The position numbers and the translations under genes were made by a program. A DNA stretch of 64,000 nucleotides from Liolophura sinensis (Eukaryota > Mollusca > Polyplacophora > Chitonida > Chitonidae). Below the pieces are notes generated by a model. The model worked only from the letters and a program-made list of their open reading frames with translations, did no database searches and was not told the DNA's origin. Location: assembly GCF_032854445.1 (NCBI RefSeq), contig NC_088302.1:15185338-15249337 (forward strand), in the 5' to 3' direction. Positions 48,601 through 60,600 of this stretch are shown in pieces (position 1 is the first letter of the stretch; each line of letters starts with the position of its first letter).

Positions 48601-51600
48601 TTATTACATTCACATATTTCCTTCATTGGTGCTTGGCATCTTGTTGAAGAACATTTAATATAGCAGATTATGGGTAAAAGACTTGAATAACCAATAGAAA
48701 AAGCAAGTCTTTGGCACCTAGATTTACACAAAACCGTTGCTTTCACAATAAGATGAGTTTCATTTTATGTTATTGCATATCGAAATGTTCATAACTCACC
48801 TCGTTGATATCTGTGCAGTGCGTACCATTTCCGGTGTAACCAACAGGACACGGGCCGCACTGGTAACCAACGGGTGTGTCCTCGCACGCAACTCCAGGGA
48901 AACAAGGTCTGGAGGAACATGTGACTATAAATGGTTTACATCCGTGAAGAGTTCCATCCCCTGAATAGCCAGGTGGACAAGGCCCACACCGGAAACCACT
49001 GGCGGTATCATAGCAACGAACACCTATGAAATACGTGAACAGAATAGCACAAGGCCAATCGTATGAGTTAATCTAAGGACTTAAAAAAGTTATAACAAGT
49101 TCTAACATACTCGATGTTAGATATTCTAAATAAAGAATATTTTCATTGATACCAACTCTTCACATTCTTTGATAAGCTTAATGGTGGAACCTTTTTGTAA
49201 TAGGGCCATTTTCATGACAGCATTGTAAGACTTGGCAGAATAACATTCAAACTTCCTTTATATACTTATAAAACCAAACATTAACTTTCATCCTGTTTTC
49301 ATCAACAGGAAGGCTAGACGAAAGGTCCCATGGAAAAGTAAAACCTGTTCCGTCGTATGAGTCATTTGTATGTAAAGGGGCAACTCAAATACTCACTGTA
49401 AACTTTAAATCAAAAACAAGTATAACACAAGAAAAGAAAATGTTTAAAATGAATAATCCCAACATTCGGTAAAATATATAATATGAAAATCAAACGACAA
49501 GTACACCAAGCAATTTTCCATGATGTTAGGAAAGCATGTTACATTTCACAATTGTAAACGTTTCTGTTCATGTTATACAGGCCGACACATTACACGCCTG
49601 CCCCTTTAAATCTGTCCTCTTACCTGGATAGCAGGGCTTGTCGTTACAAGTCTCATAGGCTGTACAGGTCTCTCCATCCCCATAATATCCCGGGGGACAG
49701 GGCCCACAGCGGAACCCTAACTCCGTGTCGATACACCTTACCCCCGGGAAGCATGGCTCCGATGAGCATCGTCTTCGTACAGGAGCGGAGCGGTTGTCAC
49801 CACCTAAGAAGGACAAGGTAATTGTGAGTTATTCATATTATACCCGGAAGAGGAGGATGGGGGTGGGGGTGTGTGTAGGGGGGTGGGTGGGTTGGGAGGG
49901 GGAGAGGTATAAACCGCCATACGTGGAAACAAAACTGATGATTTTAAATACTCGATGTGTTCTATTGATGTACTCTACAAACATGTAGTGTGTGCATCGA
50001 AGACAATTCAATGTTATCCACAGGCTGCGATGCCTTTTGAATGTAAGATCATTAATTTAGCTGGAGGCCTCCGAGGGCTAGTGGTTAGCGTGCTTGAGCA
50101 GAATAATGACCCAGGAGATTCTCAACAATGTGATCGCAGTTCAAGTCCAGCTCATCCTGGATTCCTCTTTTGTTGTACGTGAGAAGGTGTGCCAGCAATC
50201 TGTGGATGGTCGTCGGTATCCCCGGGCCATGTCCAGTTTCCTCACACCACAATGCTGGCCGCCTTCGCACAAGTGAAATATTCTTGAGTAAAAACTCAAA
50301 ATAAATAAATAAATAAAGTTCTATTAATGTAGTTCACGTACCTCTGCACATGGCACAGTTTTCCAGAGTAAGTCTAAGCTCACGAGTTTCGCGCGTCTGC
50401 AAGAACAAAAGGAAGCATATCTTTTAGACCATTGTAAAACGGGATCTTGAAATACCAAAAAATTAACTAATACTTTTTGCGGAAATTTGCTACGGGTGAC
50501 TGAGACCTTACATAAGGATGAAACTGATGTTACAAAGTTTCCTCTGACGTCAACATTAAAAGCGGGCTTACAAAATCCACGCAAATTTTAGACAACGATT
50601 TAACGAAGAATTTCTGTAAAACCATGACAAATAGTGACGTCATTACCTGCGACTGGAATTCCCTCTTCAACTCCTTTACTGTTGCGGTGAGTTGTTTCAA
50701 GGCCCCGAGCAAGCCATTTTGATCGCCATCTATTGTATACGGTAAGAAAGAAAAATATTCAGCAATGCGTAATAGTGTGTATTACCCGTTACATTAAGCC
50801 TGTCTGTAATAGTGTGTATTACATGTGACCATTTCACATGTAATAGAGTGAACATGTATGTGTGCAACGGTGATGCCGTCTACAAGAGTATTCACTGCTT
50901 GCACGAATGTGCATTATCTGTAACAGTGTTCATTATCTGTGTTCATTACCTGACCCTGTGTTCTTTACATATACCAGTATTCATTACAAGTACCCGTATT
51001 CATTAGATGTACCAGTGTTCATTACATGTACCAATGTTCACTACATGTAACAGTTTTCATTACATGTAACAGTGTACTGTATTTTGTATACCTGTGTTGA
51101 TTACGTGTACCAGTGCTGATAAGGTGTACCAGTGCTGATTAGGTGTACCAGTGCTGATTACCAGTGTTTTTTACCTGCACAAATATTCACTCCCTTACCA
51201 ATCCTGATTACCTGTTACAGTGTTATTTACCTGCACCAGTGTTTACTCCCTTTACCAATGCTGATTACCTGTAATAGTGTTGACAACGTGTACCAGTGTC
51301 CACTCCCTTACCAATCCTGATTACCTGTAAGTATTGATTACATGTACCAGCGTTGACTACCTGTAACAGTGATAATTGCCTGTACTGGTGTTCACTCCCT
51401 TTACCAACGCTGATTATCTGTAACAGTGTTATTACCTGTAACAGTAATGCTATCGGGAATAGTGTTGGTGTCCTCGTCGGGAAGCACTGGCCTCTGGAAT
51501 GTCGGTCTCGTGTCTTCCGCGTCATTTTTGGTGGGAGAAAAGCTGCTGGACCAGGAGGGAATTTCCAGCACGGGCGATTCCTCTCCAGTCTGGGGAGGGG

Positions 51601-54600
51601 TAAGGATAGCGCCTTCACAACCCTGCCCCTTTAACACCGTCGGTAACGTGGTTTGCATGTAGACGTCAAAGTTCTTGTGGAGAGACTGACAATGTAAATT
51701 AAAGTATGTATATATAAAAACACTGTGGTAATCGTTAAAGAAGTAACAGCAAATTAAAATGAAAGACAGCACCTGACTAATGTTTATATCCACTGAAACA
51801 CAACCATTCAAAGTATCTTAAACCGGCATTAAATGAGTTTTTTCAACCGAGTAAAAGTTTAGTGAATCTTTGTCTTGACATATTTTAGTACGTCTCCATT
51901 ATCGAGGGCAAGGCGTAACGTTTTGCTCTAGCTCTCTAACGTCCAAGGCATTTTCCGTATAATTTTTCTGAGCAGTAGCCTATGACAGATAAAAGGTGTG
52001 GATGAAGGTCCAAGTGATAAATATAGTTTTCTCGGAATTGGGCACACTGGAAAAATATGTCTTCTACTGCTTGAACTACTGATACAGTAGGCCTACTATA
52101 TGACTTATAAAGAACTCGAGCCACCCCATTTCAACAGCCTAGCTGCAGATGCGCGGCCGGAGTATTCCTGTTTCAGATAGTATCCTGAGGAGGGGTTATA
52201 CTGGTGATTTTCACCCCTATTAAATGTTTACAAAATTACAGTACGACCGTTGCACAGCTAGACTCATGCTCAGTAAACCCAAGTACCACTGCGGGTCATC
52301 TAAGCATTCGACTGTCGCTGGATTTTATGCTTCAATTTTGTAGCGGTGGCTTCTAAGATGAAACCAGTGCTAATCTAGTTATCGCGGACGTCAGAGATAG
52401 CACCTCGGCTTGAACAACAATTTTACTGTATTTTATCAAATAAAACAGGAAAAAACACCCTTGTATGCAAGGAAGAGGAGGAAGCAAAATTTAAATCCTT
52501 CAGTTGTAATCGATTCAGAGAAAAAAATTACATAAGATTTTTAATTAATTTTAAGCGTTGTCCAGAGAGATGCCGTCTTCTAATTCCCACAAACGTTTGG
52601 CATCCCTATTGTAGTTTGCAGTGACTCTGATCTTTGTTATTTAGAAACTGCTGACTAAACGCTAAAAGGAACGACAAAAAATGTATTTGGGGAGATGAAT
52701 GCGGTTTTAGCCTGGACAGTAAGCTACTGTCTGACATAATTTGTGATATTATCGTTGAATATTATGCGGCTTTTAAATCAACTAATTTTATGTCTGTGGT
52801 GGTCCGTAAATAATACAGACCTGCCCCACAACATTTTGGGAAATGGCCGTTCTGCGTCACTTAACTAAATGGTTGTAAACGATCTCAAAATGATGTCTTA
52901 GGCTGTGGTTTTGTGTTATCATATGTCACTTCACGTAGGGTAAAGGCTACGTCACAACTTAGGTTGAGTAGAACTCTCAAGATGGCTGCCTTGACTCACA
53001 CCAGCCATTTGTGCACTATTGTCATTTTCTTCTACATGCTGTTCGGTGAAATCTCATTAAAATAATAAAACATCATACTTTTTAGAAAGTTTGAGTATCC
53101 TACTTTCGACTGAAATTTGTTTTAGCCAGATGCTGTCTTGTCCTTTAAGCAGTGAAGGCTAGTGAATGTAGAGGTCACTGTTAGATCTTACATTACATTA
53201 CAGGTATATATTTTCAGTGTGCTTACACTAAAAAAAATTAATCTGTTAATTTTAACAGAAAGTCTTTTGTTTGAGTGATGCTAGAATGTATACTCTTATT
53301 GCAACAGACTATTCTGTTAAATATGACTATACATCTTCTACTCATTGTACATAAAGATAATAGGATGTTATTCTGAATATGACACAATATTGTTTTATGA
53401 CAACAGAATACATTCTAGCATCACTCAGACAACAGATCTCTGTTAAAATTGACAGATTAATTTTTTGAGTGTAGATACAGTAACAATTTTGAATTTTGCA
53501 AAGTGTAAACCTCTTCTCATGGATGTAGGAAAGTCAATCACAGCATTCCGTATTATTCTGCAAAAACTGCCAGACAGTTGCACGCTGAAAAGGTGCATCC
53601 ATTTTGAGGGAGAATGTAAGGTAAAGCATATGTGCCAAGAGACACTGATGCGAAAGAATTTAAAGGAAAAGAACACTTAAAATTAAGGTAATCTTCAAAT
53701 ATGTCATCAAAACCTGCAACGTCTAATAACTATCTTTGGCCCATGCTATAATATTTTCCACACCTTATTAAGTGCAATCAAATATATCAGCCCTTGTTGA
53801 TTTTAATATATATATTTTTTTTTTTTGATTGGTGTTTTACGCCGTACTCAAGAATATTTCACTTATACGACGGCGGCCAGCATTTTGGTGGGTGGAAACC
53901 GGGCAGAGCCCGTGGGAAACCCACGACCATCCGCAGGTTGCTGGCAGACCTTCCCACGTACGGCCGGAGAGGAAGGCAGCATGAGCTGGTCTTGAACTCA
54001 CAGCGACCGCATTGGTGAGAGGCTTCTGGGTCATTACGCCGCGCTAGCGTTGATTTTAATAGACGGTAGGTGTATTTGTAGTGTTATACTAAATGGCGTC
54101 ACGTCTATTTTCTACAGATGTATTCACCTGTATATAAAAATCGTATTCATTAACTTTATTCATGTAAATACGTCACACAGTACAGCTGTTCTGACATCAT
54201 ATGTTCTGTTCAGTGGTGACAAAAAAATCAGTGTGACGTCATAATGCATGTTTGGTTCATATAGACCACGAAAGGTATTAAAAATATTTTGGTGCATTTA
54301 GTTTGATTCTGAATGGTTTATACATGCCTATATGGTAACCTCACAAACCTAACCAATGAAAAAGCAAAAACAAAATTATGTAAAATTACCGGTAAACTAT
54401 AGACAAATAAATAAAAACTAATGGTAAGTTGTCTAACGTGGATCAAGTAAACAGCGAAACAATAATTGTAGCACGCAATTCAAGCATTTCCGTTGTGAGA
54501 TATCCGGCCACGTGATATCAAGTGCGCAATTGCACTTACAGGGTGGAATACATGTTGTTGTAGTTTAGCCTAACACGACATTTCGCATGCCTTGATTTAT

Positions 54601-57600
54601 GGCTTCCACGATTTTTGTCCTGTTTATTTTGTCTCCAGTGAAAGCGGGATCAGCTTTCGGTAAAAACTTCCTCATGTTCCACAAGTGTTCGCCATCAACA
54701 GTCTAATTGTTCACAAAACTATGACCTTGAGCTTCCAGTATAGAGTGGAAAAAATGAACTGCCAATTGTTTTTCTTGGCTGCAGAGATTTGATTTTTCTT
54801 ATAAGTAACCTGTAGCTAAACACACATCCAAGAGTTAAAAGAACAATGTACTTATAGGGATGTTTGTGAAGGACTTTGTGGGTGCAGTTCAGCTCTATTA
54901 AAAATCAGCATCTGGATACTGTTTACACAACTTCACGCAACATGTTGTAGTTGTGAGTGGATACCTTAGGTTTGTATTGGTGGTTAAAATATATGTACAG
55001 AGGAATGACATTGAATCATGTCTTTTTCTCAACCATACATTGTATAAATTCATAGACTTTCTCAAACCACAGGAATTGGTAATTTTCCAATTTTGTGGAA
55101 ATTGTTATTAGTTAATGTAAAACTATTTTAGAATAGGCTTAGTAATCTTAACTTACGATGGCCCTAAAACGAGACGAGAACACGGCAAAAAACAATTCTA
55201 TGAAGCATCAGTTAGGTGGACATAATCGTGAATGGCTATCATTTAAATACTAGCTAAAATATACTTATTATTTAAAAGTTGAACTTGAGAAAAATTGGTT
55301 TGCTATTTTCTGTGGTGTAGCGGTATATTTCATATCTTGATATGATTTGAATCCCCATTTGATGCAACAAAATGACTAAGCGGTATAACGTGGTTATACT
55401 TGAAATCATGTATCAAACATTGACCAGTCGGTTATCTGCCGAGGTACAAGTCTGGCTGGAGAGAATGCGCTTTTGCGACTGGAAGGTAGTCAGATAAGTG
55501 ACTAGGTGCGGTAGTTTTATTCATTGCCTGTTCCTCTACCTGAAAACTCCACCATATTCATACGTTAGAAAAATACGCATTAATACGGCGACAAATACGA
55601 ATGAAATAAATAAGTACAACGACGAAACCTTTTCAATATAATTAAAGACGTACAGCATATAGAGCAAAGCCAGAGCAGCGACCACAGAGTGAAAGCTGGC
55701 AAACGGTCACACGTAACCCGGTGAAATACGGTCTCTTGTCAGTTTGCCTCAGTCGGGGCTTTATTCTAATTGTTCATGTAAAAATGCATAAATAGTAGCA
55801 ATTTACAGGCCCCAGGCACTATGTCTTCAGCAGAATTTTAAAAAATGTAGTGATGTTAATTGGAATTTATTAGACATTGAGAATTACTCCAACGTTTAAG
55901 TCTGCAGTAATATACAAATGCCACAGGATTCATTGGTTGAAGGGCCTTATTATGCATTAGGATCTATAATACGATAAGTTGACGGGTTCCAATTCGATGA
56001 TTTACTCCTTGCAATATTTAGCAACTAATAGTCAAACCTAGTCCCCACATTTCGGCGGAGTTCGGCGATAACAAGCTGTGGTTGAGGCAACCACTTGCTC
56101 TTTCCAAATTACTACAAAGGGCAACGAAGAATCTGTTATGGTAAAAAAAAATTTAGAACGAAAAAAATTCTGTTTATGTTATACAACGGGGAAAAAAGAT
56201 TTGAACCACTGATGTCAAATTTTTGTAATCTGTCCATTTCTATGATCATGGGAAGCACTGCATTGTACCGTATTGTTATATGAATCCTGCCACCATATGG
56301 TAGTTATCATCCAACCAACAGGCTCTAGAAACATACCGCTAAGCACAATCTGGGCAGTTTACAGCTGCGTGGGCAACTGAGCGAGGACACTTGTCCTGCT
56401 CTGAGCTACTATAGGTTTTGACATTCCGTACAAATTACTTAACAAACTTCCACCATAATGCTGGCCGCCCCCGTATAAGTGAAATATTCTCGAGCACAGG
56501 GTAAAAAATGAATGAATGAATGAATGAATGAATGAATGAATGAATGAATGAATGAATAAATAAATAAATAGATAAATAGATAAATAAATAAATAAATTTA
56601 ACAAACAAAAAACAAAATTTCGAAAAGAGGATAGTGCAACGATTGGTATAACCGTATCAGTATAATGGCTAGGACGGGGCAACTTACTTGCCTTCGGTAA
56701 GTCGTCTCAATGAAGCAGGACTAGATAAAAGAGCGGTAGAAATCCGTCCTGCAACACGGAAGTACATTATATGCACTCTAAGGATTCCTTCGTCGTCATA
56801 TGACTGAAAAATTGTTGGCAGTTTAATAAAGCATTTCCACACTGACAAGGTGCTTCAGACTCCAGGACACTTGATTTTCTTGCAGAATGTCCTGTCCTTG
56901 AAAAAGTCAGCCTTCGTTATAAAATATCCATTAACTTGCACTAAACTTACATGTTGTCTTTGACTACAGTTTTGTCTTTGTCTACAGTTTTATCTCTGGG
57001 ACGAGTACAATGCCCTGTGATATTCTACACTAATGTGGACATCAGACTTTTGGGACTAAATTAAAAAGCGACCTACATTGTTGCCGCGACTTATGTTGTT
57101 GGCGTTCTCACGACAGGCCAAGCACATAAGGACATATAACGAGTGCAATGTGTGGATGTATAAATGCTTGAACTGCGTTACGACGACACGAGTCTTGGAA
57201 GGAACGGAAATAAACGAACCAAAGACAAAAGCGATTCACGAATACAGGACAAGCCATATCTGGAAATTGAACAAGTCTAGCAGTTTACCCCTTGAGGTGA
57301 TCTGTGTTTATCGGGGGGGGGGGGGGCAGGGTCGAGGGAAGGGGTGCAAACACAGAACAACGGTCAATTCAGCTTTGACCCAAGGCTCCATTTCTAGGGT
57401 AATACAACTGGAAGTAAATGTAGCCTGTAATGCAAAGTGTCTAAAGCACGTATTGGCATTGTGTAGTCTATACTACATGCTTGACATTGCTACAAGTGTA
57501 TTTCGGATGAAGGAAGAAATTGGAGGATGTTAGGAAATGCTGTAAACCTCAAATTATTATCATTGGTGAATACCATATAAGTACGGAAATGGCTATCAAT

Positions 57601-60600
57601 ACAGCGATGGCATAGAATATAGGCCAATATGACCTCTAACTTATTTAATTATACTCACCACTGAATGGTTCCCAATAAGAAGATCTCTTATTGACAGTTC
57701 CGTGTTGTCTCGGCCAACCAACTCGCAATTAACAAACAGTTGAATACCATTAGATGGCGAATGAAGGTTGTTGAAGTAAATGATGATTCTCTTGCCGTAA
57801 GTATTTCTGATGAGAGGGGTGGGGAAGGTCAGTGTATATTCCCGACCGTCACTCGTCTTTAACCGAACCACCACTGTGGAGACAGAAACAAATACATAGT
57901 CGCGATGAGAAAAGCATTCTAGAGCATCCTCTTCCCACGCTAGAAACCTGCGTTCAATCCCGGGTGGGGTCAAATGCCCACGACTTTAAAATGGGTAATT
58001 TTTGTATCGGCTTGGCTTAGTAATAGCGGTAGACTAAGTAATGGTAGGTCCGGTATCAGTATAATGTGACACTATATAATGAGTCTGGACATCATGCCTG
58101 ATGTACTCTTCATGGGCTTCCAATGCATCTTCATTTTATTAGGTCAGATGCATAATTTGTCTGCGGATAGATTTACTGCCTTGACCCAAACAAGCACAAA
58201 TAACTAAATTAAAGTGCTTCAGTTCAACCATAATAAAAAAATGTTTCAACTCTCATAATTATTTATGTCTTGTTGACTTCATACTCAAGAATTTCACTTA
58301 TTTACTTTATACACTACATACAGAAGGTCAGTTCTAAGGGTGGAGATTTCCTGAATACCTGGTATAAACCACCGATCGTTTACAAGTTTAGTGACAAATT
58401 TTCCCACGTTAGACATGACACAAACAGTGAAAGCGGTGCGGGGGAACCTCATAGCTGCATAGCTTCTCCACGCCAGAAATTGTACTTGTGATTCGGATTT
58501 GACCTACACCTTCAAGCATGCACACATAAGTCAACCACCCAACCAACGAATTGATCAAGTGGAAACACTAACAAACTGATCAACCTTCATGAAACCATGA
58601 AATAACAAGAAAAAAGCAACCAATGCCTTGAAGTCTACGACTAACCAGCAATAAGGCAGCTTCCTTCTTATAAAAAACAACAACATAAAAACCTATCGAG
58701 CTGGTGACCAAGAATTAAGGATCATTCAAGTTGCCAACAGACCTTGATATTTAAACAAACTATTCAGAAGAACAATTTGTACAATTCCAAACGTTAAATA
58801 ATTGCCCCTGTAGCTACACTAAAGTATATACATGCCTACATAGTTTAGATTTGTGCCAGCTGCTCCGAATCTGTGCTCATTCTTCAACAATGACGCCAGC
58901 AAGCATGCACTACAGCAACTGCAGGTGCACTTCCGGTTTTGGCTAAATGTGTTTTCTCTTCCCCCGCGTGTAGAAGATGTCATCATTAAGTAATGGTTTT
59001 TCATAATATGTGTGACATTCAGAAACAATTAATTGACATTGATGGGTTCCTGTGGTGCCTACTTACATTAGACGCTAATGTATAGGTCTATATACATCCA
59101 CTTCACGATGTCATCTTGTACAAGCTTTTTTGAAAATAGTTTAAACTGTACGTGCGATTCGGACTTGTCCTACACCTCCAAGCAGGCACAAACAAGTTAA
59201 CCACTATGCAGCTGGTGGCCAACAATTGAGAAATCATCCAAGCAGCCACCAGGCCTTGATGTTTAAACTAACTAACCAGAAAAACAAAACAGGCATACAC
59301 CTTAAATATGAGACACTGTAGCTGGCCTATATACAGGCCTACATAGCTTAAATTGGTGCTAAATTTGTTTTCTCTTTCCCCGCGTGTAGATAATGTCAGT
59401 ATTCAGTAATGATTTTTCATAATATGTGTGACACACAGAAACAATTATTTCCACGTTGATTAGCCCCTGTGGCGCCTACTTACAATAGGCGATAATGTAT
59501 GTATAAGCCTATATACATCCTTTTAACAATGTCATCTTTTACATGCTTTCTTGAAAATAATTCAAACGGGCATCAAAACTTGTACGGCGTCACCACATTA
59601 GCTGGAGTTGTAGCAGTGTTTTGTTGTGTGCATAATATCGGTAGGCATAACGTTGAAAGCTAATCACTTCTTAAGGTTTATATTACGAAAACGTTTCAAG
59701 CGAGATGTTGTTTTTTTACATGATTTGGTTTTACCTTTGCAATGAAAGAATGATTATGGTTCTGCGTTATATCGGCAATAAAATATAGACAATATTGGTC
59801 TAAAATTGTACAAGCCCATTTCAGGTACAGTGCATTTGTCGCTGTATAACGTGTTCTTGTAGCGTCTGGTCGACGCCATGGGTCTAGACAACGTTTAGAA
59901 ACTTAAACCGAAACCGATAGGGTCAATAGGACTTGTTTTCAGGAGGTGAAGTCATGACAGCGTTTTCAGATTTCGTTGTTTCCATTCAAGCCGTGCCATT
60001 TTAATTAGGGCCAAAACATCTTATTTGCTTTCAGACTATTTTTGCAATGGATAAGGCAACGATGTAGACCAGTCCGTTTTTCGTGGAAATCTCGCCTTAC
60101 TATGCACGCAGTCTTCCCGCTTGTGGTTAGCCACATTCATGCATGCGTACTTGCACACTTTCAGAAGGGACATTCTAAGCAGAGATTTTGCCTGGCAAGA
60201 ATTCTCACATTCTAGAAAGAAAAAAAAAGAACTCTTTTTTTAATCCAATGCATCCGCTTTCTTGCTGCCAAGGGACATTTTCCCCACACCCACTGACATG
60301 GAGAATCTACGCAATACATTGTTTGGCACGCAATATACTTACTTAGACCTAGCTTGGACGAACTAGTAGGCAAAGGCATGTGGTGACCAGACCTGTAGCT
60401 AAAGCTCTTGCCTGACCCACACGTGTTTAGCGCCCCGGGGTGACCCCTGTCCCCAAACGTGCCTCTAAACTGTGCCGAATTAAGGGAGCTTTTCGCCTAA
60501 CAGTTTTGGACGGCCGGCCACTCATTAGCGGACCTCGCAGAAAGCATCGGTGGAGGAAATACCAATAGACTAAACACACCGGGACGCCAAATCCAAACAA

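Larger units (their letters stand above)
51686..57658. other. Six-kilobase thrombospondin intron 3
   Basis: No exon is recognised. It holds the second 250-bp MITE (53226-53471), a full family 1 SINE (53812-54045), a SINE fragment running into a GAAT/AAAT simple repeat (56448-56600), a family 2 SINE (56655-56835) and a long G-run at about 57309-57322. Near 55315-55365 a tRNA-like stretch (GTGTAGCGGTAT and GATTTGAATCCCC) may be a SINE head. Confidence 0.6.

Noticed and set aside
55315-55365. tRNA gene candidate (GTGTAGCGGTAT ... GATTTGAATCCCC)
   Set aside because: No acceptor-stem pairing or anticodon loop could be drawn; more likely a SINE head fragment.
57078-57533. 151-codon open frame on the plus strand
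   Set aside because: It lies in a thrombospondin intron on the opposite strand, crosses the long G-run, shows no domain or motif that I know, and has no splice partners.
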